64,000 nt of DNA, from positions 1-64,000 of the forward strand of contig SBEH01000001.1 of assembly GCA_009668945.1 (NCBI GenBank), read 5' to 3'. The notes under the pieces were generated by a model, which saw only the letters and a program-made list of their open reading frames with translations, did not search any database and was not told the origin of the DNA. This document shows, piece by piece, positions 45,243 through 53,819 of this stretch. Position 1 is the stretch's first letter. Each line of letters starts with the position of its first letter. The position numbers and the translations under genes are program-made. This stretch comes from Actinomycetota bacterium (GTDB taxonomy: Bacteria; Actinomycetota; Coriobacteriia; Anaerosomatales; Anaerosomataceae).

Positions 45243-46448
45243 TCAACCTGCGTGCATCGCTTCCGGCAGAAATGACTGTCCCCGCCCGCAGCGGTCGCGC
45301 AAACCGTAGAAGTCGAGCACGGTCTCTCCGATATCGCCGAAGGTCGCCCGCGTGCCGAGGTCGACGCCGGCGTCCACGCCCTTGACCTTCACGATCAGCG
45401 GCGTGTACTCGCGGCTGTGGTCAGTCGACTCGGTGGTCGGATCGCATCCGTGGTCCGCCGTGACGATCAGCAAGTCACCGTCGACCATCGCGTCGAGCAG
45501 CTCGGGCATCCGCCGGTCCACCGCCTCGAGCCCGTCAGCGTATGCCCGCGCATCGTTGCGGTGCCCCCAGAGCATGTCGAAGTCCACGAGATTGCAGAAC
45601 ACGAAGCCCTGTTCCGGGCGGCATACTTCGCGAAGAAGGTGGTCGAAGCCGTCCATGTTGTCCGTGACGTGCGGCGAGGACGTGACGCCCTGCCACGCGA
45701 AGATGTCACCGATCTTCCCAACACCGAATACCGGTATTCTGGCGTCCTGCAGCATGTCGAGCACGGTCGGCTCGAACGGCTTCACGGCGTAGTCGCGCCG
45801 GCGGTGGGTGCGGGTGTACATCCCGTCTTCGTCCGGTCCCACGAAGGGCCGCGCGATGACTCGCCCCACGCAGTGCTCGCCGGTGAGCATCCCGCGTGCG
45901 ATCTCGCAGGCATCGTAGAGTCTATCGAGTCCGAAGCGCTCCTCGTGAGCGGCGATCTGGAACACCGAGTCCGCCGAGGTGTACACAATGGGCAGTCCGG
46001 TCGCCATGTGCTCGTCGCCCAGCTCGTTGATGATGACGGTTCCGCTGGCCACCGTGTTTCCGAGCACGCCTGCATACCCGGTCCGGCGATGGAACTCGTC
46101 TATCACCTCTGGCGGAAAGCCATGCGGGTACGTCGGGAACGGGCGTTCCAGCACAAGGCCCATCATCTCCCAATGCCCGGTGGTGGTGTCCTTGCCCGCG
46201 GAACGCTCGGCGCTGCGACCCCACGAGGCGGTCGGACGCGCCACGGGCGGCACACCTTCGATGGCCGTGACGTTGCCGAGCCCCGCCGCGCCGAGCACGG
46301 GCATCTCAAGACCGCCGACGGCCCGCGAGGTGTTGCTGAGCGTGTTTGACCCCTCGTCGCCGTAGTCCGCAGCGTCCGGAAGAGCACCCGCGCCGACGCT
46401 GTCCAGCACGAGCACGATCGCGCGCGGAGTTCGGACCCTGTCGGCCAC
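45243..46448 (-). CDS. deoB: Phosphopentomutase
   Basis: The product is 401 aa, an alkaline-phosphatase-superfamily enzyme. [25 protein letters not shown] gives the first metal Asp and the phosphothreonine region. [34 protein letters not shown] split over the metal site, and FGDIGETV are further signatures. It isomerises (deoxy)ribose-1-phosphate to the 5-phosphate. The GTG start has AGGAGG 5 nt upstream. Confidence 0.96.
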   Translation of the reverse strand: MADRVRTPRAIVLVLDSVGAGALPDAADYGDEGSNTLSNTSRAVGGLEMPVLGAAGLGNVTAIEGVPPVARPTASWGRSAERSAGKDTTTGHWEMMGLVLERPFPTYPHGFPPEVIDEFHRRTGYAGVLGNTVASGTVIINELGDEHMATGLPIVYTSADSVFQIAAHEERFGLDRLYDACEIARGMLTGEHCVGRVIARPFVGPDEDGMYTRTHRRRDYAVKPFEPTVLDMLQDARIPVFGVGKIGDIFAWQGVTSSPHVTDNMDGFDHLLREVCRPEQGFVFCNLVDFDMLWGHRNDARAYADGLEAVDRRMPELLDAMVDGDLLIVTADHGCDPTTESTDHSREYTPLIVKVKGVDAGVDLGTRATFGDIGETVLDFYGLRDRCGRGQSFLPEAMHAG

Positions 46449-46471
46449 GGTTCCTCCTGACGCAGCGGGCT

Positions 46472-48145
46472 CTACAGCACTACCCGGGCGACTTCGTCGA
46501 GACTCGTGACCCCTGCGGCCACCTTGTCGAGCCCGTCGGCGCGCAGTGTCTTCATCCCTGCCGCGAGCGCGGCGGACCGAATGGCCTCCGATGGCGCTGA
46601 CGCAAGGAAGAGCCTCTCAAGCTCGCTGTCCATCGGCATGATCTCGAACACCCCAGTACGGCCGCGGAATCCCGTGCCGTGGCATTTGTCACAACCGCCG
46701 TCGCGCTTCTCGTACACGCTCTTGACCCGCAGCTCGTCGAACGCGAATCCACGATCGGTGAGCATCACGCGATTGAGACGCTTGAGTTCCTTGCACGAGG
46801 AGCACAGCTTGCGCACCAGCCGCTGCGCGACTACGCCGATAAGCGCGCTCGAGGCCACGAACGGAGCGACCTCCATGTCGGTGAGTCTGGTAAGCGCGGA
46901 GGGAGCGTCGTTGGTGTGGATCGAGGAGAGCACCAGGTGCCCCGTGAGCGCGGCGCGCGTGGCGATCTGCGCCGTTTCCACGTCCCGGATCTCCCCCACC
47001 ATCACCACGTCAGGGTCCGACCGGAGCACCGTGCGAAGCAGGCTTGCGAACGTCAGACCGATGCTGGCGTGCACTGCCATCTGCGTGATGCCGGCGATCT
47101 GGTACTCGATCGGGTCCTCGATGGTGATGATCTTGCGGGTCGGCGAGTTCAGATGCATCAGAGCCGCGTACAGGGACGTCGACTTCCCCGAGCCAGTGGG
47201 CCCGGAGATCAGGATCTCGCCATACGAACGAGAGAGGAACTTCTCGACCATCTCCAGGTGCTCGGCGGACATCCCGAGGTCTCCGAGCGTTTGCTGCGAT
47301 GCCTCGTGGTTGAGCAGCCGGATCACGATGTTCTCGCCGAATGGAGTGGGCAGCGCCGCCACCCGCATGTCCACGGGACGCTCGTTCACCACCAGCCCGA
47401 TGCGGCCGTCCTGCGGACGGCGCCGCTCGGCGATGTCCATCTCAGCCATGACCTTCACGCGGCTGATCAGCCCAGCACGCGCCGAGCTCGGGGCCGTCAT
47501 GACCTCGTGGAGCACGCCGTCGACGCGGAATCTCACCCGGACGCCGTGCGCTCCGGGCTCGATGTGTATGTCGCTCGCCTGGTCGAGCACCGCTTCGCGG
47601 ATCAGCTGGTTCACGAGCCTGACGATCGGGACATCTTCGTCCCCGACCGCGACGGCCGGCGCCTCGGCCTCGTCGGCCTCGTCGGCCGGTACGATTCCTT
47701 CGAACGCATCCGCGGAAGTGATGAACTTCTCAATCGCGTATTGTATCTGGGTCGCCGTCGCGACCACAGGAACGACTGTCTTGTTCGTCCGCAGGTGAAC
47801 GTCGTCGATCGCCTCGACGTCGAGCGGATCGGCCATCGCCAGGACGAGCGACCCATCCCGGAAGCCGACGGGGATTACCAGCGAGCGCTCGGCCACCCGT
47901 GCGGGGATCATAGATGCCGCCTCACGGTCGATCGGGAACATGGCCAGGCTGATGAACTCCAGCCCCTTCTGCTCGGCGAGCGTCCGCGCGATGACATCTT
48001 CGTCCACAGCGAGGTTCTGTACCAGGATCTGCCCGAGCTTCCCGCCCGATATCTGCTGTTGAGCCAGAGCGTCCAACAGCTGGTCTTCGGTGATGACACC
48101 GGCGCGGAGCAGCAATTCCCCGAGCCGGTCTCTCGTGTACTGCAT
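46472..48145 (-). CDS. pilB: Type IV pilus assembly / type II secretion ATPase
   Basis: The product is 557 aa. The N-terminal T2SSE_N domain ([19 protein letters not shown]) is followed by the ATPase. That domain has [15 protein letters not shown] (about 310), an Asp box [29 protein letters not shown] and a tetracysteine zinc site (CSSCKEL and CDKCHGTG, about 450-500). It powers pilin polymerisation. Other pilus genes are not in the window. The ATG at 48145 has AGGAGGGG upstream; the open frame to 48373 is not homologous. Confidence 0.93.
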   Translation of the reverse strand: MQYTRDRLGELLLRAGVITEDQLLDALAQQQISGGKLGQILVQNLAVDEDVIARTLAEQKGLEFISLAMFPIDREAASMIPARVAERSLVIPVGFRDGSLVLAMADPLDVEAIDDVHLRTNKTVVPVVATATQIQYAIEKFITSADAFEGIVPADEADEAEAPAVAVGDEDVPIVRLVNQLIREAVLDQASDIHIEPGAHGVRVRFRVDGVLHEVMTAPSSARAGLISRVKVMAEMDIAERRRPQDGRIGLVVNERPVDMRVAALPTPFGENIVIRLLNHEASQQTLGDLGMSAEHLEMVEKFLSRSYGEILISGPTGSGKSTSLYAALMHLNSPTRKIITIEDPIEYQIAGITQMAVHASIGLTFASLLRTVLRSDPDVVMVGEIRDVETAQIATRAALTGHLVLSSIHTNDAPSALTRLTDMEVAPFVASSALIGVVAQRLVRKLCSSCKELKRLNRVMLTDRGFAFDELRVKSVYEKRDGGCDKCHGTGFRGRTGVFEIMPMDSELERLFLASAPSEAIRSAALAAGMKTLRADGLDKVAAGVTSLDEVARVVL

Positions 48146-48272
48146 CAGACCCCTCCTGCGCGTGGCGTCCCGGCAGCCGCAGACGGACGCGTCCCCGTCC
48201 ACCGGTCTCCATGCTAACAGAAGCGCGGGCCTCCCCTTGAGGGGGACCCGCGCGAAACCGGTGCAACTCGCA

Positions 48273-48554
48273 CTAGCGGATGGAGTCCGACACGACCCTT
48301 CCGATGAGCTTCGTCGCCAGCTCACCCGACGACGGAAGCGCCTCGTCCATGAGAACGCGTGCGTGCTCGACACGATCTTCCCGGATGTCCGGAAGCTCCC
48401 TCAGCGCTTCGACCACGCGGTCGACAAGCTCGGCGCGCCCGGGCTCGCTTCCCTCCGGGAGAGGCTCCGTATGTTCATCTGATGTCCGCAGGTATTCGAC
48501 AGCTCGCCGTACCTGCTCTTCTGAAATCATCATCTCGGGTGCATGTATCGGCAC
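48273..48554 (-). CDS. Small FlgM-like protein (tentative)
   Basis: The product is up to 93 aa (GTG start; ATG codons at 48533 and 48530 are alternatives giving 86 or 85 aa). The C-terminal half, ELPDIREDRVEHARVLMDEA then ELATKLIGRVVSDSI, has the spacing of anti-sigma-28 FlgM proteins: R-x2-R-V...helix...A-x-K-L. The family call is weak, since no flagellar genes are present. It lies 127 bp before pilB on the same strand. The intervening stretch contains a GC-rich arm pair that may attenuate read-through. Confidence 0.5.
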   Translation of the reverse strand: MPIHAPEMMISEEQVRRAVEYLRTSDEHTEPLPEGSEPGRAELVDRVVEALRELPDIREDRVEHARVLMDEALPSSGELATKLIGRVVSDSIR

Positions 48555-48620
48555 CGGAGCGCGTGTCTTTAACGTTCCGTGCCAGACACCTGACCAACGG
48601 CATCATCGTGATTCCTGATA

Positions 48621-48657
48621 CAAAAGGGAGAGCCCCAAGGCCGGCACCTTGAGGCTC
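48621..48657 (-). terminator. Intrinsic terminator in the leader of the FlgM-like gene, also downstream of the ABC-F gene
   Basis: On the minus strand GAGCCTCAAGG pairs with CCTTGGGGCTC around a 6-nt loop and is followed by TCCCTTTTG. It lies 144 bp after the ABC-F stop and 67 bp before the FlgM-like start. A promoter (48694-48722) sits between the ABC-F stop and this hairpin, so besides ending ABC-F transcripts it would act on a short leader of about 65 nt. Confidence 0.7.
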
Positions 48658-48693
48658 AGGGGTAAGGGGTTGCCGAAGCAACTCTCTGCGGGA

Positions 48694-48722
48694 ATCATAC
48701 GGCAGAAGATTCGTTCATGCAA
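48694..48722 (-). promoter_or_regulatory. Sigma-70-like promoter for a short terminator-containing leader
   Basis: TTGCAT (48717-48722) and TATGAT (48694-48699) are spaced by exactly 17 bp on the minus strand. Transcription starting near 48687 would produce a leader with a GTTGC-TTCG-GCAAC hairpin (48669-48682) and then the terminator at 48621-48657. The first CCCC run and the GGGG in the terminator arm could pair alternatively. This looks like an attenuator or a short RNA; the ligand or signal, if any, is not known. Confidence 0.5.
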
Positions 48723-48800
48723 GAGTGAATTCGTTCACAATCGGCGGTCCTATATGCAGTCCCCTGCCCGCCCGTACCGCAGTGTATGCGATTCGCGGGT

Positions 48801-50810
48801 TCACTCGTGCGATTCTCCGCGCTCGACCTCCTCGATCCGCTCGGAGATCTCGAGCCATTCTGCCTCGAGCGCCCCTATCCGCTCTTTCAGCGCCGAGTAC
48901 TCCTCCATGGTGGCGCCGAAGTTGTCCTTGTCCGCATAGAGACCCGTGTCGCCGAGTGCATCCAGAAGCTCTGCGTAGCGGGCATTCGCGCCCTCCAGCT
49001 CCCGCTCGATCGAGGCAAGCCGGCGCTTGGCGTCACGCGTTCCACGGTACAACCGGTTGCGGGATTCCGCCTCTTCGCGCTTCGCCTCTTTCCCCTTGCG
49101 CGCGGCGGGCTCTCTTGGCGTGACTTCGGCCCTGCTGGCGGTCGCCGATGTGGCCCTGGCCATGCTTCCGCGCCCGCCGGCCTGCCCCGCTGCTGCCGGG
49201 CCGCTCTCGATCTCGGTCCGCTTGTATGCGTAGTACTCGTAGTCGCCCTCGTAGATCCGTACCTGGCCGTCGCGCACGTCGGCAATCCTATTGCAGACGC
49301 CCCGGATCAGGTGCCGGTCGTGCGTGATAAGCGCGAGCGTGCCGCTGTACTGACGGAGCGCCGCCTCGAGCACGTCTCGGCCCTGGATATCCAGGTGGTT
49401 CGTCGGCTCGTCCAGGCACAGGAACGAAGCCGGACGCACCAGCATCTTCGCCAGCGCGAGCCGGGCGCGCTCGCCTCCGGAGAGCACCTTGACGAGCTTC
49501 CGTACGTCGTCGCCGTGGAACAGGAACGTGCCGAGAAGCGTCCGCGCCTGCTCTTGTGTCCAATCCGGCGCTGCCGTCAGCAGCTCGTTGAGCACCGTGT
49601 TCCCGAGGCCCAGGGCTTCGAGCTGGTGCTGGGCGAAGTACGCCACAGTTGCCTTGTGGCCGAGGATGCGATCACCTGAGTCTGCCGCCAGTTCCCCCGC
49701 AAGAATCCGCAGGAGAGTGGACTTCCCCGCCCCGTTCGGACCGACGAGCGCCACCTTGTCTCCGCGATAGAGCGCGACCGAGAGGTCCTCGTATACGACG
49801 TTGTCACCGTAGGCCTTCGCGACGTGCTCGAGACGAATGACCTCGTTTCCCGTGCGCTCCGGTTGAGGGAATGCGAATCGGACGGCCTTGCGGGCCTCCG
49901 GAAGCTCGATCCGCTTCACCCGCTCGAGCGCCTTGATCCGGCTCTGGACGGCCTTCGCCTTCGTGTTCTTGTACCGAAAGCGCTCGATGAAGCGCTCCTG
50001 CTGAGCGACGTACAGGTCCTGCTGCTTCTTCGCGGCCTCGAGACGCTCGACGTCACCCGACTTCTGCGCCTCGTATTCGCTGTAGGTGCCGTGGAAGACG
50101 GTGAGCGACTTGCGCTCGAGCTCGGCCACCCGGCTCACAAGCGAATCCATGAAGGACCGGTCGTGGCTCACGAGCAGCACCGCACCCTCGTAGGCCTTCA
50201 GGAAGCCTTCCAGCCAGGTCACGCTTTCCAGGTCCAGGTGGTTGGTCGGTTCGTCGAGAAGCAGCACATCAGGTTCGGCCAGAAGCAGCTTCGCGAGCGC
50301 CACCCTCATGAGCCACCCGCCCGAAAGCTCGCCGACGTCGCGAGCCAGATCTCGCTCTTTGAACCCCAGGCCGGTGAGGACAGCGCGCGCTTCGGACTCC
50401 ACCGCATATCCGCCGAGGTGCTCGAAGCGCTCCTGCAGCCGTCCGTACTCGGCGAGCAGCACCTCGGTCTCTTCAGGAGATGCCGACGCGAGTTCGTCCC
50501 CCAGCATTCGGATCCGGTGCTCCAGACCCCGAATCCCCGACGCCTCCGAGAGAACCTCCTCGAGGACCGCGCGTCCGCGCATCTCGATCGCCTCCTGGCG
50601 CAGGTACCCCACAGTGGCGCCCTTGGCGCGCGACACGCTCCCGCTGTCTGGCTCCTGGTTGCCGGCCAACACCTCTAGCAGCGTCGTCTTGCCGGTACCG
50701 TTGGCGCCCACGAGCGCTACGCGGTCGCGTGCGCCCACGCGGAGGAACGCGTCTGCGAACAGGACGCGCTCACCGATGGTCTTGGTCACGTGGTCGGCGG
50801 TGATGATCAC
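48801..50810 (-). CDS. ABC-F family ATPase (translation factor / ribosome protection type)
   Basis: The product is 669 aa with two ABC cassettes and no membrane domain. P-loops are GANGTGKTT and GPNGAGKST. Signature motifs are [16 protein letters not shown] and [15 protein letters not shown], and both Walker B regions end DEPTNHLD. The linker ([21 protein letters not shown]) is the P-site tRNA interaction motif. A basic/acidic coiled C-terminal domain of about 110 residues resembles Uup. Its role is on the ribosome; antibiotic protection cannot be inferred. Confidence 0.93.
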   Translation of the reverse strand: MIITADHVTKTIGERVLFADAFLRVGARDRVALVGANGTGKTTLLEVLAGNQEPDSGSVSRAKGATVGYLRQEAIEMRGRAVLEEVLSEASGIRGLEHRIRMLGDELASASPEETEVLLAEYGRLQERFEHLGGYAVESEARAVLTGLGFKERDLARDVGELSGGWLMRVALAKLLLAEPDVLLLDEPTNHLDLESVTWLEGFLKAYEGAVLLVSHDRSFMDSLVSRVAELERKSLTVFHGTYSEYEAQKSGDVERLEAAKKQQDLYVAQQERFIERFRYKNTKAKAVQSRIKALERVKRIELPEARKAVRFAFPQPERTGNEVIRLEHVAKAYGDNVVYEDLSVALYRGDKVALVGPNGAGKSTLLRILAGELAADSGDRILGHKATVAYFAQHQLEALGLGNTVLNELLTAAPDWTQEQARTLLGTFLFHGDDVRKLVKVLSGGERARLALAKMLVRPASFLCLDEPTNHLDIQGRDVLEAALRQYSGTLALITHDRHLIRGVCNRIADVRDGQVRIYEGDYEYYAYKRTEIESGPAAAGQAGGRGSMARATSATASRAEVTPREPAARKGKEAKREEAESRNRLYRGTRDAKRRLASIERELEGANARYAELLDALGDTGLYADKDNFGATMEEYSALKERIGALEAEWLEISERIEEVERGESHE

Positions 50811-50876
50811 GCCGAACAGGATAGCAGTGGCGACGCGCCGGGTGGCATCCGGCGGGAGGCGCTGCGTCCGCCGCGC

Positions 50877-51275
50877 CTAGTTCGGGCTATGCGGAATCTG
50901 CCCCGGGGATTGCATCAGCTCGAATCGACCGATGTGTCGGGTCATCGCGCAGTGCTGCTCGAAGACTTCGTCGGCACTCGCGCCCCACGACAAGGCGCGC
51001 TCGGCCATCACGTTCACAACCTTCATGAGCGTCTCGCTCGTGGGCGCGTCGTACGAACCGCCCGACGTGTGGAACGCCAGGCGCACGATGCCCTCGACGC
51101 TCGCGCGAACCGCCTTCTCGTCGTGCTCGAGTCCGAGATCCATCCGCGACCTGCCGAAGCGCTCTCCCTGCGTGGCGTACAGACAGTCGACCACGCGATT
51201 GCGCAAGTCGAACAGAGTGAGCGATTCGCCCAGCACCGCTTCGCCTTCTCTCGCTCGGTCGGCACAGTCGTCCAT
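50877..51275 (-). CDS. Small soluble protein of unknown function
   Basis: The product is 132 aa, unrecognised and mostly helical. It contains SLTLFDLRNRVVDCLYATQGERFG, shown here in parts: a hydrophobic first half and ALSWGASADEVFEQHCAM in the second. The ATG at 51275 is supported by GGAGG 6 nt upstream. The frame also opens to 51362 and a competing frame exists, but neither has a ribosome site. It precedes the ABC-F gene by 66 bp and may be co-transcribed. A palindrome ATGCGAATTCTCGCAT lies at 51361-51376 upstream. Confidence 0.6.
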   Translation of the reverse strand: MDDCADRAREGEAVLGESLTLFDLRNRVVDCLYATQGERFGRSRMDLGLEHDEKAVRASVEGIVRLAFHTSGGSYDAPTSETLMKVVNVMAERALSWGASADEVFEQHCAMTRHIGRFELMQSPGQIPHSPN

Positions 51276-51672
51276 GTCTTCCTCCGGGGTCCAGGGGCCC
51301 CTTCTTGCGCCTGTTATCGGCAGTTGCGTTGCACGGTCTTGGTGACGAATCGCACATAACATGCGAATTCTCGCATCATGTAGTCACTGCCTGACGAACG
51401 GACAAACGCGTCCACACCTGCCCCATCCAGCGCGAATGCCGCTCCGTTCGTCGCCGGAAACGCGCGCTCAGGCGATGCGTCCTACCGTTCGTCGGCGGCG
51501 CAGGGCGTAGAAATCCGAGGCGCCGTCCGCAAGCGTGCCAATCACTAGGCCTCTGAACGTATGCCCCGCCATCTCGATCCGTGCGCCGTCAGCGTTTCCG
51601 AGGAAACCGGCCGGAATGCGGGTACGTTCTTCGTACGAGAATGGGCAAGACCCGGCATCAGGGAGGTACGTG
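51276..51672. other. 397-bp intergenic region with repeated CCGTTCGTCG motif and a palindrome
   Basis: No convincing gene. It holds a 6-bp-arm palindrome at 51361-51376 (ATGCGA/TCGCAT). It also holds CCGTTCGTCG at 51444-51453 and 51485-51494, with an inverted near-copy at 51392-51401. The first and second form a 10-bp inverted repeat around 40 nt. A minus-strand open frame ending at 51468 (last 35 residues AGHTFRGLVIGTLADGASDF-like) is possible but has no start site that I trust. Confidence 0.4.
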
Positions 51673-51873
51673 ATGCAACCCGAGCCCAAGAAGAGCGAGC
51701 ACTGGCCGTTCACCGAGGGCGCATCCGAGACCGATGCGGCCGCAGGATTCCGCGAAGCGCTCGAGCGCAAGCACGCGAGAGAGAGCGTGCGCGCAGCCGG
51801 GCGCGAACACATGCGTCACGACCGGCTCATCGTCGGCGGACGCGCTCACGCGAAGAAGCGGGGTTTGAGCTAG
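51673..51873 (+). CDS. Small basic/charged protein of unknown function
   Basis: The product is 66 aa and hydrophilic. Acidic and basic residues alternate, and it ends RAHAKKRGLS. It has no family that I recognise. The start is well supported: GGGAGG lies 6 nt before the ATG. A hairpin at 51884-51910 follows the stop by about 10 nt. The frame opens further upstream to 51535, but that part overlaps no good ribosome site. It lies just outside the left boundary proposed for the integrative element, so before insertion it would have been the neighbour of tRNA-Val. Confidence 0.6.
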   Translation: MQPEPKKSEHWPFTEGASETDAAAGFREALERKHARESVRAAGREHMRHDRLIVGGRAHAKKRGLS

Positions 51874-51880
51874 TGCAACG

Positions 51881-51910
51881 TGAAAGGCCCCGGCGGTTCA
51901 CCGAGGCCTT
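51881..51910 (-). terminator. Hairpin terminator, probably the displaced original terminator of tRNA-Val
   Basis: On the minus strand AAGGCCTCGG (51910-51901) pairs with CCGGGGCCTT (51893-51884) with one mismatch around a 7-nt loop, followed by a short T-run (CCTTTCACG). It begins 10 nt downstream, in minus-strand sense, of the 11-bp tRNA 3'-end copy at 51920-51930. It can also serve the small plus-strand gene that ends at 51873. Confidence 0.6.
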
Positions 51911-51919
51911 CGGAGTGTG

Positions 51920-51930
51920 TGGTGGGCGAT
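51920..51930. other. Proposed left attachment site (attL) of the integrative element
   Basis: The 11-mer TGGTGGGCGAT is identical to 56692-56702, that is, the complement of the tRNA-Val 3' acceptor strand plus ACCA. Flanking bases differ on both sides. A minus-strand terminator lies 10 nt to its left, exactly where a tRNA terminator would be expected. Short shared cores are usual for serine recombinases. Confidence 0.55.
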
Positions 51931-52164
51931 TCTTGAGGAGCTTCGAACGGCCTGAGTGCGGTAAGTCCTCAGGCCTCTGCGCGTGCCGCTCCAGGCGAGC
52001 ACGGATTCGGGCCATAGGACCCGGGGTCGAGGGTGGCAGTCGTGGACTCGTAGTGCGTGAGGCCGCCCCACTGAATTCATTACCGCAGAAGACACGCCGG
52101 AGGTCGCCTGGCGTATGCTGAGAGCAGATGGCAGGGTGACCGGCTCGACCTTGGGGGGGTCAAC

Positions 52165-52788
52165 ATGGATGACACTGGGACGCCAACTCAACCGGTTAGC
52201 GGCGACACCGGGACGCCGATTCAGCCCGTAGGTCCTTACCCCGGGACGCCGCCCGAGTCCAAGAGCAGCATGGCGGTGGCTGGGTGGGTCTGTTTCGGCA
52301 TCGGTCTGGGACTCATGTTCGCGTCGCTAGCCACGTTCTTCCTGTATGGACCTCTATTCCTCGTCGCGTTCGTGCTGAGCATCGTAGCAATGACCAAGGG
52401 CAAGGTGGGCGCGGGAATCGCATTGATGCTCTGCACCCTGATCATCCCTGGAGTGATGTGGTTCAGCCTCGTTGCGGTCAACATCGCTGAGGCAAATGAG
52501 GAGGAGCAGGCTGCTCTCGCCGCGCTAGAGTTTGAGGACCTCACCGGTGGACTCGACGGCAACTACATGACGTGCGAGGGCAAGGTTCGCAACCACGGCT
52601 CGACGACGGTGGAGTTCGTGAAGGTGGGCGTGGATTGGATAGGCGCTGGCGACATCGTCCTCGACACTGACTGGACCTACGTTGTGGGCGGTGAGGGCCT
52701 CGCTCCTGGGGCCGCCAAGTCCTTCAGTATCATGTCGCCCGCCGACAAGAAGATGCGGAAGTACCGCGCCTACATCATGGAGGACTGA
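52165..52788 (+). CDS. Membrane-anchored protein with a C-terminal FxLYD-like domain
   Basis: The product is 207 aa. The first 33 residues are Pro/Thr/Gly-rich (TGTPTQPVSGDTGTPIQPV). Two or three hydrophobic segments follow (about 34-60, 62-80 and 83-110), as in DUF4190-type proteins. After an acidic helix, the last 80 residues form a beta domain. It contains MTCEGKVRNHGSTTVEFVKV and a late KSFSIMSP, matching FxLYD/DUF4352-like extracellular modules. The start has a G-run ribosome site (GGGGGG). It lies inside the proposed element as cargo; function unknown. Confidence 0.75.
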   Translation: MDDTGTPTQPVSGDTGTPIQPVGPYPGTPPESKSSMAVAGWVCFGIGLGLMFASLATFFLYGPLFLVAFVLSIVAMTKGKVGAGIALMLCTLIIPGVMWFSLVAVNIAEANEEEQAALAALEFEDLTGGLDGNYMTCEGKVRNHGSTTVEFVKVGVDWIGAGDIVLDTDWTYVVGGEGLAPGAAKSFSIMSPADKKMRKYRAYIMED

Positions 52789-52982
52789 GCTTGCGGAAGC
52801 GGCGGACGTCGGTGCTCAGTTCCAAGCAGTCAGTAGTGACGACGATACCTGGACCCTATCTGTACTTCACAACTCCCGGCCAAAGGTTAGGGGTCGGTCG
52901 CGGTTGCCCGAACACAGCCCCTCACCTGCGGTTCTGATGGTAGGCCATTCTCTAGGGGCCTCGAACGACCTGACTGTTTGGC

Positions 52983-53010
52983 GCTTCGGCTGACGTGACC
53001 CGTCAGAAGC
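52983..53010 (-). other. SECIS-like hairpin just after the TGA of the stalk protein gene
   Basis: In minus-strand sense GCTTC-TGACG-GGTCA-CGTCA-GCC-GAAGC folds with outer and inner 5-bp stems, a 3-nt bulge on the 3' side and a 5-nt loop GGTCA. The loop starts 17 nt after the TGA at 53018-53020, about where the apical GGUCU loop lies in bacterial SECIS elements. It may equally be a plain terminator without a U-tract. Confidence 0.3.
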
Positions 53011-53017
53011 AGCGAGA

Positions 53018-53608
53018 TCAAGCGTCGTAGCCTTGCGCCTGAGCGGCCGAGAGGCTGATTGGAATCTTGCTCTGTGACAGGTAGCTGCAGCTTCCTCGGT
53101 GGTACTTGGCGCCGGTGTTCGTGATGTACACCGTCGTGCCGCTCGATGATGCAGAAGCCTTCGCCGCTGCTGCTGCCGCCTGAGCTGCCGCCTGAGCTGC
53201 CGCCTGTTCTGCGGCTGCCTTAGCAGCGGCCTCAGCGGCTGCTTGCTCTGCGGCTGCCTTAGCAGCGGCCTCGGCGGCTGCTTGCTCTGCGGCTGCCTGC
53301 TCCGCTGCGGCCTTGAGAGCACTGACAGCGGCGTCGGCGTCTGCAGCTGAGTCCTCAGGAATCGAAACGCCTCCTGGAATCTCCTGGGTGTCGCTCGTCG
53401 CGCTAGCGGTGCACGCCGACAGCAGGGCGGCCGCCAGCAGCAGGACAATCAACAGACACGGCAGGAGGCACCCGCCGCCAGTGACCATCCGACCGACTTT
53501 TCGTTGCCGACCCGACTTCGTGAGCGGAACGCCGATCGCGCGCGAGACCCGCGACTTAGCCGCACTCACTCCCAGGGCACGCTTCCACGAGAACCCGCCT
53601 CTGTTCAT
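53018..53608 (-). CDS. Secreted or lipid-anchored Ala-rich stalk protein, C-terminal domain cut at a TGA
   Basis: The product is 196 aa from the ATG at 53608. A basic N-terminal region leads to one hydrophobic segment (LLPCLLIVLLLAAALLSAC, lipobox-like LLSAC). A 75-residue Ala/Glu/Lys helical stalk follows, encoded by 39-bp tandem repeats. The C-terminal domain reads TVYITNTGAKYHRGSCSYLS then IPISLSAAQAQGYDA. In relatives this small module continues C-x2-C after GYTP; here the frame has TGA at the first Cys, then TCT CGC TGC TTC and a second TGA. It is either a nonsense change or a UxxC selenocysteine site. Confidence 0.7.
   Translation of the reverse strand: MNRGGFSWKRALGVSAAKSRVSRAIGVPLTKSGRQRKVGRMVTGGGCLLPCLLIVLLLAAALLSACTASATSDTQEIPGGVSIPEDSAADADAAVSALKAAAEQAAAEQAAAEAAAKAAAEQAAAEAAAKAAAEQAAAQAAAQAAAAAAKASASSSGTTVYITNTGAKYHRGSCSYLSQSKIPISLSAAQAQGYDA
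53207..53299. repeat. 39-bp tandem repeat, about 2.4 copies, in the stalk coding region
   Basis: Copies at 53207-53245 and 53246-53284 differ at only two positions, and a partial third copy runs to 53299. The unit encodes 13 residues of the Ala/Glu/Gln/Lys helix (minus strand). A shorter 12-bp repeat (GCCGCCTGAGCT) lies just to the left. Copy number is likely variable by slippage. Confidence 0.85.
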
Positions 53609-53784
53609 CCGTTCCCCCAGACCTTCAGTACGGCGGCAGGAGGTTGCTTCCACATTGGGGTCTTGACCTTGCGGCAGGTCCGACACGGTCGTGGGCGCCC
53701 TCTTGGAATCGGATCGCCTGGCCTGCGATTTTCCCCCAGCGTGTGAGCTTCCGTTGACAGCTTACCAGACCGACGATTCTGTGC

Positions 53785-53813
53785 TTCTCATACGAACAGG
53801 CGTTTGCTAGTAT
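53785..53813 (+). promoter_or_regulatory. Element promoter with a LexA-type operator in its spacer
   Basis: TTCTCA (53785-53790) and TAGTAT (53808-53813) are separated by exactly 17 bp. The spacer contains CGAACAGGCGTTTG (53793-53806), which fits the Gram-positive LexA pattern CGAAC-N4-GTTYG and differs from the chromosomal box arms at 10919-10932 by one base. LexA bound there would block RNA polymerase. It drives the leader RNA and, beyond the terminator, the rep/recombinase genes. Confidence 0.55.
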
Positions 53814-53819
53814 CGAAGA

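Noticed and set aside
46679-48217. 512-residue plus-strand frame opposite pilB
   Set aside because: Antisense shadow of pilB; no start signal and no recognisable domain.
51468-51660. Minus-strand open frame with a reasonable-looking C-terminus
   Set aside because: No ribosome site or supported start, no family, and it overlaps the upstream region of the small plus-strand gene.
53207-53299. Tandem repeats considered as a CRISPR array
   Set aside because: The units are contiguous without spacers and encode an in-frame Ala-rich helix.
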